A stretch of DNA of 64,000 bases from Hyphomicrobiales bacterium (GCA_900468805.1 UEIF01000032.1:46519-110518), one strand, 5' to 3'. Positions 33,052-42,884 are shown, counted from the stretch's first letter. Translations and numbers: made by a program. Notes: generated by a model from the letters alone, not told the origin.

Positions 33052-33184
33052 CTGTTTCCCCTCATGGAATCGGCGGGCGAGAGTGCTACCGTCACTGGAA
33101 AAATGCAGCAGTTGTCCGTAAAATCAATGCCTCCGATCGCCACTGGCAGAGGCCGGATAACGCCCTCGTGAACGCCGAGACGAC

Positions 33185-33213
33185 CTTGAATCCCTGTTTG
33201 GCCATACTTATCT
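33185..33213 (+). promoter_or_regulatory. Possible sigma-70-type promoter of rpoH
   Basis: CTTGAA at 33185-33190 and TTATCT at 33208-33213 are spaced by 17 bases, about 105 bases before the rpoH ATG. The -10 match is weak. Confidence 0.3.
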
Positions 33214-33319
33214 GTACATAGACTTATTGCGGGCTTGGAGAGAGCCGCATGTCCCGGTTTGCCTTTAACGCAAGGGCGCGTTCCATCGGGAACCGGAATC
33301 CATATAAGGAGGGTGCATT

Positions 33320-34228
33320 ATGGCCCGAAATAACTTGCCGTCCATTACCGCCGGCGAAGCCGGTCTCAATCGTTACCTCGACGAAATCCGTAAATTCCCG
33401 ATGCTGGAGCCGCAGGAAGAGTACATGCTCGCCAAGCGTTACTCCGAGCACGGAGATCGCGACGCGGCACACAGGCTCGTCACCAGCCACCTTCGCCTCG
33501 TTGCGAAGATCGCCATGGGCTATCGCGGCTACGGCCTGCCGATCGGCGAAGTCGTGTCCGAAGGTAACGTCGGCCTCATGCAGGCCGTCAAGAAGTTCGA
33601 TCCGGAACGCGGTTTCCGCCTTGCCACCTATGCTATGTGGTGGATCAAGGCCTCGATCCAGGAATATATCCTGCGCTCGTGGTCTCTGGTGAAGATGGGC
33701 ACGACCGCCAACCAGAAGCGTCTGTTCTTCAATCTGCGTCGCCTGAAGGGCCGTATCCAGGCCATTGATGAAGGTGATCTGAAGCCAGAACATGTGACCG
33801 AGATCGCCACCAAGCTGAACGTCTCCGAGGAAGAGGTCATTTCGATGAACCGCCGCCTGTCCGGCGACGCTTCGCTGAATGCTCCGATCAAGGCTTCTGA
33901 AGGCGACAGCGGCCAGTGGCAGGATTGGCTCGTGGATGACCATGAGAGCCAGGAAGACGTGCTGATCGAGCAGGATGAACTCGATACGCGCCGCCGCATG
34001 CTGTCCAAGGCCATGAGCGTGCTGAACGACCGTGAACGCCGCATCTTCGAGGCACGCCGGCTTGCTGAAGATCCGGTAACGCTGGAAGACCTTTCGTCCG
34101 AGTTCGACATCAGCCGCGAGCGTGTCCGTCAGATCGAAGTCCGCGCCTTTGAGAAGGTGCAGGATGCGGTCCGCAAGGAAGCGCTTGAACGCGCCAAGGC
34201 AGTGCGTGTGGTCGAAGCCACCGCATAA
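33320..34228 (+). CDS. rpoH: Heat-shock sigma factor RpoH
   Basis: A 302-residue sigma-32 protein. It has region 2 (EYMLAKRYSEHGDRDAAHRL, RLATYAMWWIKASIQEYILR), the RpoH box (NQKRLFFNLRRLKGR) and region 4 (LEDLSSEFDISRERVRQIEV). It directs polymerase to heat-shock promoters. The ATG is preceded by GGAGG. Rhizobia often carry two rpoH genes; the full-length, housekeeping context suggests the main copy, but a second gene outside the window cannot be excluded. Confidence 0.97.
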   Translation: MARNNLPSITAGEAGLNRYLDEIRKFPMLEPQEEYMLAKRYSEHGDRDAAHRLVTSHLRLVAKIAMGYRGYGLPIGEVVSEGNVGLMQAVKKFDPERGFRLATYAMWWIKASIQEYILRSWSLVKMGTTANQKRLFFNLRRLKGRIQAIDEGDLKPEHVTEIATKLNVSEEEVISMNRRLSGDASLNAPIKASEGDSGQWQDWLVDDHESQEDVLIEQDELDTRRRMLSKAMSVLNDRERRIFEARRLAEDPVTLEDLSSEFDISRERVRQIEVRAFEKVQDAVRKEALERAKAVRVVEATA

Positions 34229-34250
34229 GCCGGTTGTCTTTATGATATGA

Positions 34251-34279
34251 AAAAGGCGGGTCCTTGCGGCCCGCCTTTT
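34251..34279. terminator. Terminator after rpoH
   Basis: A perfect 10-base stem, AAAAGGCGGG (34251-34260) with CCCGCCTTTT (34270-34279), 22 bases after the rpoH stop. The A/T ends allow use from both sides of the convergent pair. Confidence 0.92.
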
Positions 34280-34321
34280 GCTTTGCACGATTTTGATGCG
34301 CCAGGGAAGCGCCGGCCTTAT

Positions 34322-36721
34322 TTACTGGCTGGTCGAAAGGTCCCCGAGGGCTGTCCATTCCTTGATCGCCGAGGTAAAGGCAGTTCCTCCGGTGGCGCCC
34401 TTCTGCATGGTCAGCAGCGCCCGGCGGCCATTGCGATAGGTGATCGGAATGTCGATCCAATCGCGAGTGCCGAGCAGGTCCAGATTGGCCTTGCGCGCAT
34501 CCGGATAGTCGTTGAGCGCGATCATGTGGAAATCGTCGGTTATCTTGGCCGGCACTGCAATCAGCGGATCGCCGCGATCCTGCTCCGTGCGCTTCATCGA
34601 GATACGCTGAACGCTGTCGATGCTGCCGCCCTCGAAATTCGGCGGAACGGAAAAGACGATCTCGACGAGATGGCTTGCCGGCAGCGACGGATCGGAATTG
34701 CGCTTGAAGGTCAGGAGCGCTGAGAGGTTGCGCTCCGGCACGGTGACGTTACCCTGCACGGTGGCTTCCTGGCGGCCGTCCTGCCCGGCTTCATGCTGCA
34801 TCGTCCAGACAACCGAACCCTCGATTGCGGTCGGCGAGCTTTCGCCGATCCGCTCCTCGTAGAGGAACATCTTTTCCGTAGCGCCAACAGGCACATTCTG
34901 CGCCGGTGCGGCCGCGGGGCCGTTCGGCGTCAAGTTTTCGGCAGGCGCTGCATCGGACTGGACGCTCGGTGTGCTGGTATCGGCTGCCGCGACATTCTGC
35001 TCGGCGACCGACTTGCCTTCTGCCGTCGGCGTACCCGGCACTGCCGCAGCGCCGTTATCGACTTCTGTCCCATCGGCGAGCAGCCGCTGGGTGAACTTGG
35101 TATTGGCGGCTGAACCGTCCAACGAGGCAACTTGCTGGTTGGGTCGCGTCGGCAGTGTCGCAGCACTCGGATTTGCCGGCGGGGTCGTGGCCGGCGTGCT
35201 GCTCTGCTGTGCCGGAGGCGTTGTCGTCGACGTGGCCGTCTCGTTGCGCACAGCCTGTGACGGTGCGGAGCTGACGAGGCCGTCCACCATTTCCATCACC
35301 GCATCGCGGTTCATCCAGCCGGCATAGGCGCCACCACCGATAATGCCCAGCGTGACGAGGATCGCCAGAATGGTGCCGATGCCGAAGCGTCGGCGCTTGG
35401 GCTCCATGCGGAAGCTCTTGCCCTGCATCTTGGAAGCGACGATCTGGTCCAGATCCATCGGCGGGTTGCCGTCGTCGTCATCGGCAACAGCATTGCGTCG
35501 GTCGTAGCCGCGCAGCGCACGCGCCTCTCGCCAGTCTTCGCTGGGGGGGGCCGGTGTGGGAGCCGCGGAGCCTGAACCATTGCCGGCATGCACTTCCGCA
35601 AAGATATCGACATCGTCGAAATGCGCGGAAGCCGGTGTTTTCTTGTCCGTGCCAGCCTCGATCGGTGGCAGGTCGTCGAAAGCGGCCGCTTCCCAGGAGA
35701 GATTCTCCTTGGCAGCCGGCATGACGGCCGGCGATGCGCTATTACCGAGCGTCGAGATGACCTCATCGAAAGCGCGTGCCGAAGCATCGGCGGGAACGGC
35801 GGGAACCGCCTCTGCATAGGACTCGAGCTCTTCGCGCGCCCACTCTGTCTCGGCTTCCTGCGGCGCAGGGGCCGGCGTTTCGGCAGCCGGTTCGGACCAC
35901 ATGCGATCGAAATGCGCCGCCGCATCTGCAGCAAGCGGTTCCTCGCGTGCATGCTCGACGAATTCCTCGACTTGCGGCTGCGATTGCGGCTCGAAATCGG
36001 CCATCGGCTCGACGAGCCGATTGGACGCACGGTCTATGCCGCGCGGAGCCGGCTGATGAACCTCCTCGTGCTGAAGCTCTTCTTCCACCTCATGGGCGGT
36101 TTCAGCTACCGGCTCGGCAGCGACCTCATCCAGCCGCGGTTCTTCCGGATAATGCTCTTCTACAAGCTCAGGAAGCTGCTCGGGCTCGGCATGAACCTCC
36201 GCCTGCTCCGGCGCACGCCATTCTTCGGCAGGCGTCTCTTCCTCATGAGGCGGATGCCACTCGGCATGCTCGGGCACCACCTCTTCGGCGGAAGCGGCAG
36301 CCTGAACGACCTCTTCCGGCTCGGCAGGCTGCTGCTCGTTGACAGGATGTTCTGCTTCCTGCTGCTCAGGGCTTTCAGGGACAGGGGCCTCAGCAGCAGG
36401 CGCCGCGTCTGCGACAGGCTCCTGCTCTAGAGCAGGCTCATGCTCCAGAGCAGGCTCTTGATGGACCTCGGGGCCCGAAGCGGCCGCAACCGGCTCCTCG
36501 ACATCAGTGGCCTCTGCATGCTCGATCTCGACTTCACGGATTGCGGCCTCAAGCTTATCAAGCTGACGTTGCAGCATGGCTTCCGGCGGACGCGGCTTCA
36601 TGTTCTCGAGCTGGCGCTGCACAGCGCCGCGCGCACGCTCGTAGACCTTCACCCGCATTTCGGGCGTATTTTCAGACAGGCCGTCGACTGCCCGCCGAAT
36701 AACTGCAATAAAATCCGCCAT
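34322..36721 (-). CDS. Large acidic single-pass membrane protein of unknown function
   Basis: A 799-residue protein. The N-terminus is a conserved-looking helical segment (FIAVIRRAVDGLSENTPEMR, VYERARGAVQRQLENM). About 380 residues of Glu/Ala/Pro-rich, strongly acidic low-complexity sequence with short repeats (EPALEHEPALEQEP) follow, then one membrane helix near residue 455 (IGTILAILVTLGIIGGGAYA). A Thr/Pro-rich stretch comes next, and a C-terminal periplasmic domain of about 180 residues ends DLSTSQ. I recognise no enzyme motif. It lies between rpoH and purA and reads toward rpoH. Confidence 0.8.
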   Translation of the reverse strand: MADFIAVIRRAVDGLSENTPEMRVKVYERARGAVQRQLENMKPRPPEAMLQRQLDKLEAAIREVEIEHAEATDVEEPVAAASGPEVHQEPALEHEPALEQEPVADAAPAAEAPVPESPEQQEAEHPVNEQQPAEPEEVVQAAASAEEVVPEHAEWHPPHEEETPAEEWRAPEQAEVHAEPEQLPELVEEHYPEEPRLDEVAAEPVAETAHEVEEELQHEEVHQPAPRGIDRASNRLVEPMADFEPQSQPQVEEFVEHAREEPLAADAAAHFDRMWSEPAAETPAPAPQEAETEWAREELESYAEAVPAVPADASARAFDEVISTLGNSASPAVMPAAKENLSWEAAAFDDLPPIEAGTDKKTPASAHFDDVDIFAEVHAGNGSGSAAPTPAPPSEDWREARALRGYDRRNAVADDDDGNPPMDLDQIVASKMQGKSFRMEPKRRRFGIGTILAILVTLGIIGGGAYAGWMNRDAVMEMVDGLVSSAPSQAVRNETATSTTTPPAQQSSTPATTPPANPSAATLPTRPNQQVASLDGSAANTKFTQRLLADGTEVDNGAAAVPGTPTAEGKSVAEQNVAAADTSTPSVQSDAAPAENLTPNGPAAAPAQNVPVGATEKMFLYEERIGESSPTAIEGSVVWTMQHEAGQDGRQEATVQGNVTVPERNLSALLTFKRNSDPSLPASHLVEIVFSVPPNFEGGSIDSVQRISMKRTEQDRGDPLIAVPAKITDDFHMIALNDYPDARKANLDLLGTRDWIDIPITYRNGRRALLTMQKGATGGTAFTSAIKEWTALGDLSTSQ

Positions 36722-36781
36722 CAGTACTTTCTCAAGAAGTCCGGCACACTCCCGAACGGTCGCCCTAAGTGACCCGCGACA

Positions 36782-38080
36782 TTAATCCTCAAACGGATCG
36801 GTCACAAGTATGGTGTCGTCACGCTCAGGGCTTGTGGAAAGAAGCGCGACGGGCGCACCGATCAGCTCTTCGACCTGGCGAACATACTTGATCGCCTGCG
36901 CCGGCAGATCGGCCCAGCTGCGGGCGCCAACCGTCGATCCCTTCCAGCCTTCCAGCGTGATGTAAATCGGCTCGACTCGAGCTTGCGCCGCCTGGCTTGC
37001 CGGAAGATGGTCGATCTGTTCGCCATCGAGCATATAGCCGACGCAGATCTTCAATTCATCGAGGCCGTCGAGCACATCAAGCTTGGTGAGCGCGATGCCA
37101 CTGATGCCATTGGTGGCGACCGACTGGCGCACGAGTGCGGCGTCGAACCAGCCGCAACGGCGCTTACGGCCCGTTACCGTGCCGAATTCATGACCTTTCT
37201 CGCCGAGGAACTGACCGATCTCATCCGTCAACTCGGTCGGGAACGGACCTTCGCCGACTCGCGTCGTATAGGCCTTGGTGATGCCGAGGATATAGCCGAG
37301 CGAACCCGGACCCATGCCCGAACCGGCAGCGGCCTGGCCGGCCACCGTGTTGGACGAGGTCACGAAGGGATAGGTGCCATGATCGATATCGAGCAGGCTG
37401 CCCTGCGCACCTTCGAAAAGGATGCGGGCGCCCTTGCGGCGTTCCTTGTCGAGGAACAGCCAGACTGTATCGCGGAAGGGCAGCACACGGTCAGCGATCG
37501 AGGTCAGCTCATCCATGATCGTCTGGTGGCTGACTTCGGCAACACCGAGGCCGCGGCGAAGCGCGTTGTGATGGGTCAGGATGCGATCGACCTTGCCCGG
37601 CAGGGCTTCAAGGTCCGCAAGGTCCATGACGCGGATGGCGCGACGGCCGACCTTATCTTCATAGGCCGGGCCGATGCCACGCCGCGTCGTGCCGATCTTG
37701 GTGCCGCTGTTGGAAGCTGCATCTTCACGGAAAGCGTCCAGTTCGCGGTGCAGGGAAAGAATGAGGGTCGCGTTGTCGGCGATACGCAGGTTTTCCGGCG
37801 TGACCTTCACACCCTGAGCTTCCAGCCGGCCGATCTCGGCAATCAGCGCATGCGGATCGACGACGACGCCGTTGCCGATGACGGCCATCTTGCCCGGGCG
37901 CACCACACCGGATGGCAAGAGCGAGAGCTTGTAACTCGTGCCGTCGATGACGAGAGTATGACCGGCATTGTGTCCGCCCTGATAGCGCACAACGATATCC
38001 GCACGTTCCGAAAGCCAATCGACAATCTTGCCTTTGCCTTCGTCACCCCATTGCGAACCGACCACGACTACGTTCGTCAT
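36782..38080 (-). CDS. purA: Adenylosuccinate synthetase
   Basis: A 432-residue enzyme that makes adenylosuccinate from IMP, aspartate and GTP in AMP synthesis. The P-loop-like GSQWGDEGKGKIVDWLS is at the start, followed by GGHNAGHTLV, GTTRRGIGPAYEDKVGR and FEGAQGSLLDIDHGTYPFVT. The ATG at 38080 gives MTNVVVVGSQWGD, the usual N-terminus; the longer frame to 38113 is not used. It is followed by the acidic membrane-protein gene 60 bases downstream. Confidence 0.98.
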   Translation of the reverse strand: MTNVVVVGSQWGDEGKGKIVDWLSERADIVVRYQGGHNAGHTLVIDGTSYKLSLLPSGVVRPGKMAVIGNGVVVDPHALIAEIGRLEAQGVKVTPENLRIADNATLILSLHRELDAFREDAASNSGTKIGTTRRGIGPAYEDKVGRRAIRVMDLADLEALPGKVDRILTHHNALRRGLGVAEVSHQTIMDELTSIADRVLPFRDTVWLFLDKERRKGARILFEGAQGSLLDIDHGTYPFVTSSNTVAGQAAAGSGMGPGSLGYILGITKAYTTRVGEGPFPTELTDEIGQFLGEKGHEFGTVTGRKRRCGWFDAALVRQSVATNGISGIALTKLDVLDGLDELKICVGYMLDGEQIDHLPASQAAQARVEPIYITLEGWKGSTVGARSWADLPAQAIKYVRQVEELIGAPVALLSTSPERDDTILVTDPFED

Positions 38081-38268
38081 CAAACTCTTCCTGTTACCGG
38101 CGGAGAACCGCACACCTGCTCAAACCCGCGCATCTATAAAGCTTTGTTTTTGGGAAAGCGACCCTGTTGTCACAGCAGATTCGGCTTTTTACGTGACAAA
38201 TCAGCCGTCAGCAGGCTAAGCCCGATCGAAAAAGCCTCCCAGAGACGGCAAGACGGGAAGATCAGCCT

Positions 38269-39186
38269 TTGCAAGCTACAGCCTATATCTGCCTCGTCAT
38301 TGCAACTCTCTGCTGGGGCGGCAATGCCGTTGCAGGCAAGCTGGCGCTCGGCCATGTCAGCCCGATGATGCTGACTTTCCTGCGCTGGTTCCTGGCCGTC
38401 ATGCTGATCGCCGCCGTCTCGCTGCCGCAGTTGAAGAAGGACTGGCCGGTCGTGCGCAAAAACCTGCCCCTGCTCTTCTTCTACGGCGTCATCGGCTATA
38501 CGATCTTCAACGCCATGCTCTATTCGGCCGTGCAATACACGACTGTGATCAATGTCGCCATCGAGCAGGCCGGCATTCCCATGCTGATCTTTCTCTTGAA
38601 TTTCGCCTTTTTCCGAACCGGTGTTTCGCTGCCGCAGGTCGTCGGCTTCGGCATGACGCTTATCGGCGTGGGGCTGACGGCAGCCCATGGCGATCTCGCG
38701 ACGCTCCTGCGGCTCAACCTGAACCGCGGCGACGGCCTGATGCTGATCGCGGTGGCGGCCTATTCCGTCTATACGATCTTTCTGCGCTGGAAGCCCATCG
38801 TCGACTGGCGCACGCTGATGGCGATCCCGGCACTCGGTGCGGCCCTGACTGCCCTGCCGCTGCTCTTGTGGGAGGCCTCCCGCGGCGCGGCTCAATGGCC
38901 CGATGGACAAGGCTGGGCGATTGCCTTCTATACGGCAATCTTCGCCTCTCTGCTGGCGCAGATACTTTATATCAGAGGCGTCGAGGAAATCGGCGCCAAT
39001 CGCGCCGGCCTGTTCATCAACCTCGTCCCGGTTTTCGGTACGCTGCTGTCCGTCGCCCTGCTCGGTGAAACGCTGCAGCTTTTCCATATGATTGCGCTGG
39101 CGCTGACGCTCGGCGGCATCGCCATCGCCGAAAAGGGACGGCCGAAGTCGGCTGCGCCCACCGTGCCGGCTTCGCCTGTCGACTAA
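38269..39186 (+). CDS. DMT-superfamily (EamA) transporter
   Basis: A 305-residue exporter with ten predicted helices in two EamA repeats (ICLVIATLCWGGNAVAGKLA in the first, YTAIFASLLAQILYIRGVEE in the second). Such proteins export amino acids, nucleobases or other metabolites; the substrate is unknown. The start is a TTG at 38269 with GGGAAG upstream. Its TAA overlaps the stop of the convergent acetyltransferase gene. Confidence 0.88.
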   Translation: MQATAYICLVIATLCWGGNAVAGKLALGHVSPMMLTFLRWFLAVMLIAAVSLPQLKKDWPVVRKNLPLLFFYGVIGYTIFNAMLYSAVQYTTVINVAIEQAGIPMLIFLLNFAFFRTGVSLPQVVGFGMTLIGVGLTAAHGDLATLLRLNLNRGDGLMLIAVAAYSVYTIFLRWKPIVDWRTLMAIPALGAALTALPLLLWEASRGAAQWPDGQGWAIAFYTAIFASLLAQILYIRGVEEIGANRAGLFINLVPVFGTLLSVALLGETLQLFHMIALALTLGGIAIAEKGRPKSAAPTVPASPVD

Positions 39187-40031
39187 CCAAGCTCCAGCGT
39201 CGTCACGCCAAAGACGTTCTTCAGCGGGATTTCCGGCGCCGGACCGCGATACATGCGCGCGGTCTCCATGACCGGCTCAAGCCCCGCGCTTTCGGCAAGC
39301 GCAATCGCCTCGGCATTGGCGGCGGGGATATCGATATAGATCGACGCGCCGTGCGCCTGGGGAATGAGGCCGGCCAGAAGGGCGGCAGCGCTGTCCGCCT
39401 CAGCGGCGAAAAGCGGGCCGATCTTGTAACCCTCATAACAGCGGCGGATCGTGCCGTAACCGCGGATCTTGCCGCTCTTGCGCACGACAACAGAACTGCG
39501 CCCCTTGCGGCCCGTGCACCAGGCAGAAAGGAAAGCCGGACGGGGCTGCGGGAAAATGCCGCTGTCGTAGCGCTGCAGGCCTTCGAGCCGCGCATCCGGA
39601 ACCGGCTGTGCGACGAGCGAGGATTGCGGCACGGATGACGGCACGCCGCCATAGCGGATCGTGTTGTAGGCAACCTCGAAACCGGCCTTCCGATAGGCTG
39701 CCTGCTGCGCAGCAACCCCGTCGAGACCGATCGTACGGTCCCCCGCAGAAGCGATGCCCGCGTTCCAGATCGCCTTGCCGAAACCTCGGCCGCGGAAGTC
39801 GGGGTGGACAATGTAGAGGCCGAGGAAGGCGAAGTTGTCGCCATATTTGACGACAGAGATAGAGCCGACCGGCACCTCACCGATGGCGCCAACGAAAAAT
39901 CCGGAAGGATCGGCTTCATGGAATGCGATCGCATCATCAAGGCCGGGATTCCAGCCCTCCTGGCGTGCCCATTCCAGCGCAAGCTCCAGTTCGCCGGGCC
40001 GCATGGAACGAACGACAAATTCCGAATTCAT
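39183..40031 (-). CDS. Two-domain GNAT N-acetyltransferase
   Basis: A 282-residue protein with an N-terminal GNAT domain (acetyl-CoA loop VHPDFRGRGFGKAIWNAGI). A second acetyltransferase-like domain (IDIPAANAEAIALAESAGLE) of the type that often follows YitI-like GNATs forms the C-terminus. The substrate is unknown. The ATG at 40031 has GGAAGG four bases upstream and is preferred to the start at 40079. The stop codon overlaps the stop of the convergent transporter gene by two or more bases. Confidence 0.85.
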   Translation of the reverse strand: MNSEFVVRSMRPGELELALEWARQEGWNPGLDDAIAFHEADPSGFFVGAIGEVPVGSISVVKYGDNFAFLGLYIVHPDFRGRGFGKAIWNAGIASAGDRTIGLDGVAAQQAAYRKAGFEVAYNTIRYGGVPSSVPQSSLVAQPVPDARLEGLQRYDSGIFPQPRPAFLSAWCTGRKGRSSVVVRKSGKIRGYGTIRRCYEGYKIGPLFAAEADSAAALLAGLIPQAHGASIYIDIPAANAEAIALAESAGLEPVMETARMYRGPAPEIPLKNVFGVTTLELG

Positions 40032-40299
40032 GCAACCTTCCCAGATTGAAATCAGCAAGTTCATTCGGTGATGCACCAAGCAATCTTCAAGTCGATTGTC
40101 AGTGCGCTCGGACCGGTGATGATGAACTCGCGTTCACGGCTTGAACGATGCGTATCGTCGTTTTGAAATGCAATGCAAAAGAACTTCGATCTCGCCTTAC
40201 CATGAAACAATGCAATTGCAATCTCAAGAAAATTACTGCGCCCGCAGGATCCTTCCGGCGGGCGCAAATCGAAAGACGGCAGTATCTAATATTTAAGTA

Positions 40300-40638
40300 T
40301 TAACGCAGAAACGGACCCAGCGCTTCGGCAGCACCGATGGTCTGGGCAGCCTGGCTGAGAACGCTGTCGAAAACGAAGCCGACGACGACAGTCAATTGGT
40401 GCGAATAGGCCTTCAGCTTATATCCTTCGCTGTCGACCTGTGCCGGAGCACGCAGAGCGAAGGGCATGTTCGGACGAACGAAGCCGGCGCTCGTCGTCAA
40501 CGGCTCCTCAGGCAGATGGCCGATGGCCGAGGTGTACATGAGATCGCGACCGAAGCCACCAGGGCCAAAGGCAAAAGCCGGCTGGCTTGCAGCCGATACG
40601 GTGATTGCGAGCGTCGCGGCGAGAAGAAGTCTGCTCAT
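40300..40638 (-). CDS. Small secreted protein of unknown function
   Basis: A 112-residue protein with a clean signal peptide (LLLAATLAITVSAASQPAFA) and a mature part of about 88 residues that starts with the glycine-rich FGPGGFGRD. It contains no cysteine pairs and no recognised motif. It is isolated, with about 265 bases of non-coding sequence on each side. Confidence 0.72.
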   Translation of the reverse strand: MSRLLLAATLAITVSAASQPAFAFGPGGFGRDLMYTSAIGHLPEEPLTTSAGFVRPNMPFALRAPAQVDSEGYKLKAYSHQLTVVVGFVFDSVLSQAAQTIGAAEALGPFLR

Positions 40639-40903
40639 CTTGAAGTCCCCGTTTTCCAGTCGGCCCGACGATTTCCGCCTGGCCGCAGCGCCGGTCGCAT
40701 CTGTCCATGCCCGGCCGCTTTCATGAGGGTCACTCTACATGTCGGTATTTGCGGGCCTTTTAAGCCGATCCGTACAATTTTATTGAAACGCGATTTTTTA
40801 GACTGTCGCTCTTCATGCGGAAAACAATCTTTACCATACGCCTTGACCGTATCTTCGCATCCTTACTTCTAAGGTGCCGCAAAACAAAACAGGGCCGAAA
40901 ACA

Positions 40904-41113
40904 ATGCACGAAGTTCCAGTCAAATCCAGGATTATCCAGAACATCTATTTCAGCCAGGAAGACGGGCGCCTGCGCATCTGCTTCCGCAACGGTGAAGAGC
41001 GTCTGTTCGAAGGCGTGCCGGTCGATGACGTCAATACCATGGTGGCCGCGCCCTCGCCGGGCCAGTACTATATCGACCAGATCAGAAAACGTTATCGTCG
41101 TATCGCGGCTTAA
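40904..41113 (+). CDS. KTSC-domain small protein (copy 1)
   Basis: A 69-residue protein: VKSRIIQNIYFSQEDGRLRI, the FRNGEERLFEGVP strand pair and SPGQYYIDQIRKRYRR at the end. This is the KTSC domain, named for its Lys-Thr-Ser-Cys-like conserved positions and of unknown function, sometimes found with nucleic-acid enzymes. The ATG at 40904 is chosen over a start ten codons upstream because it begins the domain cleanly. A second copy lies 1.8 kb downstream. Confidence 0.8.
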   Translation: MHEVPVKSRIIQNIYFSQEDGRLRICFRNGEERLFEGVPVDDVNTMVAAPSPGQYYIDQIRKRYRRIAA

Positions 41114-41242
41114 GGCGCGTCGATACTTTCACCGGCGCGGCTTTAAATCGATTGCCCCCATGCTCCGGATGAGATCGATTGCCACATTGGTCCGAGCCTT
41201 ATAAATGATGACTTCCGTTGTCCGAGGTCTCGCGAACTGACG

Positions 41243-42082
41243 ATGCAGTCGTCCGATCAGAATATGAAACTGGCGCCGCAGCCGCGAAGAGGCCGCGCCG
41301 TCATGTGGCTTCTGATCATTCTCTCCTTTTCAATTGTCGCCACCACTGTGCTGCTGTCGAATGACATGCGTCACCTGAAGTCGCTGGCTCACTACTTCGG
41401 CATAGAACTTTTCCCGCCGGAGGCACCCCCGCCTCCCCCGCCGCCTAAGGTTTTCCGCCGAACCGAACCAGTCAGCATCAAGATCGCGCCGCGTATGTTC
41501 GACCCGCCGCAGCCGGCTCTTGCGAGCGTTTTTCTGCGGACCTGGCGCATTTCCGGTCCGGCCATGTGCGAGGCGCTGCGTTCTGCCGGCGTCCAAACAA
41601 GTGAATGGACGGCGACCGCCTTCAATTCCGATACGTTCGAATGCTCGTACGAACAGATTTTCAAGAAAGAGAAGGAGCACATCGCCAGCTCGCTCTTCCT
41701 CGTCGTTCGCGGCAACGGCAATGGCACGATATCAAGCATGCGGGTGAAACTCGTCGGCCCGGCAACCAACAATGACGGGCAGCTCGACGCTGGCACAATG
41801 CGCATCTTCGAAACCATGCTCACGCAGCCGGCGTGGCTGGATTTCCATGATGCGCTGTCAGCAATCCGTAATCTTAGGGATGTGAAGGAAGAAGGCTTCG
41901 GCTCGCTGATCAACTTCACCCAGGAACATTCGCGTCCGGGCAGCTTCAATTTCACGCTCCTGCTTCAGGAGACCTCCCCCCAACAGCGCCGCACGAAGGA
42001 CTATTTTTCCGCGAAGACCTGGCTGCCTGCGCCCGATCCCTCCTGGCTGGTGCCGGAACTCATCTTCTGGCGACGCGCCTGA
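41243..42082 (+). CDS. Membrane-anchored protein of unknown function (DUF6030-like)
   Basis: A 279-residue protein with one N-terminal helix (VMWLLIILSFSIVATTVLLS), a poly-proline stretch (PPEAPPPPPPPKVF) and a periplasmic domain starting FLRTWRISGPAMCEALRSAG. It has two cysteines (in AMCEAL and FECSYE) that could form a disulfide. It resembles a rhizobial family of unknown function. It ends one base before the stop of the convergent SNase-like gene. Confidence 0.72.
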   Translation: MQSSDQNMKLAPQPRRGRAVMWLLIILSFSIVATTVLLSNDMRHLKSLAHYFGIELFPPEAPPPPPPPKVFRRTEPVSIKIAPRMFDPPQPALASVFLRTWRISGPAMCEALRSAGVQTSEWTATAFNSDTFECSYEQIFKKEKEHIASSLFLVVRGNGNGTISSMRVKLVGPATNNDGQLDAGTMRIFETMLTQPAWLDFHDALSAIRNLRDVKEEGFGSLINFTQEHSRPGSFNFTLLLQETSPQQRRTKDYFSAKTWLPAPDPSWLVPELIFWRRA

Positions 42083-42616
42083 TCACTTCGCGCTGGCAAC
42101 AAGCTGCGGCCTTGACGTGTCGTTGAGCACGCCGGCAAGATCCTGACCGTCCCGTCTGCAACTGACCATGAACAGCTTCGGCGCCAATTCCTTGCGGCTG
42201 CATTCGATGAAACTGCGGCGCAAGGCAGTCCGCAGCGCGCCCGCTGCATTCTGGCCGCAGGCAAGACGGCGCCCCTGCACATCGACACAGAGCGCCTGCG
42301 GGGCGATGCGCGATACACCAGCAATGACGAACGTGTCGCCATTAAGGGAAAAGGTCGCATTGTCGATGACCTTCAGGGACCGACCGGCGGAGAATTTGAA
42401 GGGATAGCGGTCGGGCTCGCGGTCATAGGGCTGATGGCCCGGATCGATATGAACCGGTACAGAGGTCCAGATCGCTCCACTTTCCGCATCCATCCGCGGC
42501 GTCGCATCGACCGGAGAGGCAATCAGATAGGAGGCAAAAGCCATCGCACCCGCCACGGCCACAAGCGCGCCGCAGACGCGGCCGAAAAGAATGAGCAGCT
42601 CTGCAATCACTCGCAA
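42083..42616 (-). CDS. Degenerate thermonuclease (SNase)-fold exported protein
   Basis: A 177-residue protein with an N-terminal membrane or signal helix (LFGRVCGALVAVAGAMAFAS) and a domain resembling staphylococcal-nuclease-like proteins (SLNGDTFVIAGVSRIAPQAL, RRLACGQNAAGALRTALRRS). The catalytic Asp-Ala-Pro-Glu motif of active family members is not seen, so nuclease activity is doubtful. Start TTG at 42616, or GTG two codons later. It is convergent with the DUF6030-like gene. Confidence 0.68.
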   Translation of the reverse strand: MRVIAELLILFGRVCGALVAVAGAMAFASYLIASPVDATPRMDAESGAIWTSVPVHIDPGHQPYDREPDRYPFKFSAGRSLKVIDNATFSLNGDTFVIAGVSRIAPQALCVDVQGRRLACGQNAAGALRTALRRSFIECSRKELAPKLFMVSCRRDGQDLAGVLNDTSRPQLVASAK

Positions 42617-42884
42617 GAAATCACCGTGCCTGAGGCTGGATAGAACGTTTTTTGAACGCTCACCGGCGGACGATGGTTCCGTGAAGGGCGCGCTCCATTT
42701 TCCATAGTGCGCCCGGCCTAATTTAGGGCGTCAAACTTCAGACGCATTTAACTCAAAATAGGTGCAGCCAAACTCTTTCGATCCTTGACTTGAATCGACC
42801 AGGGATTAGCTTTGACGCTGTCTTGAACCGCTCGTCGGATCCAGCAGCCACCTCTCTCGCGCGAAACACATCGGGGAGTACCGC

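Noticed and set aside
35543..35550. Eight-G run in the acidic membrane protein, with similar runs at 44643-44650 and 49274-49281, as phase-variation switches
   Set aside because: All three genes are in frame, and runs of eight are expected by chance several times in 64 kb at this GC content.
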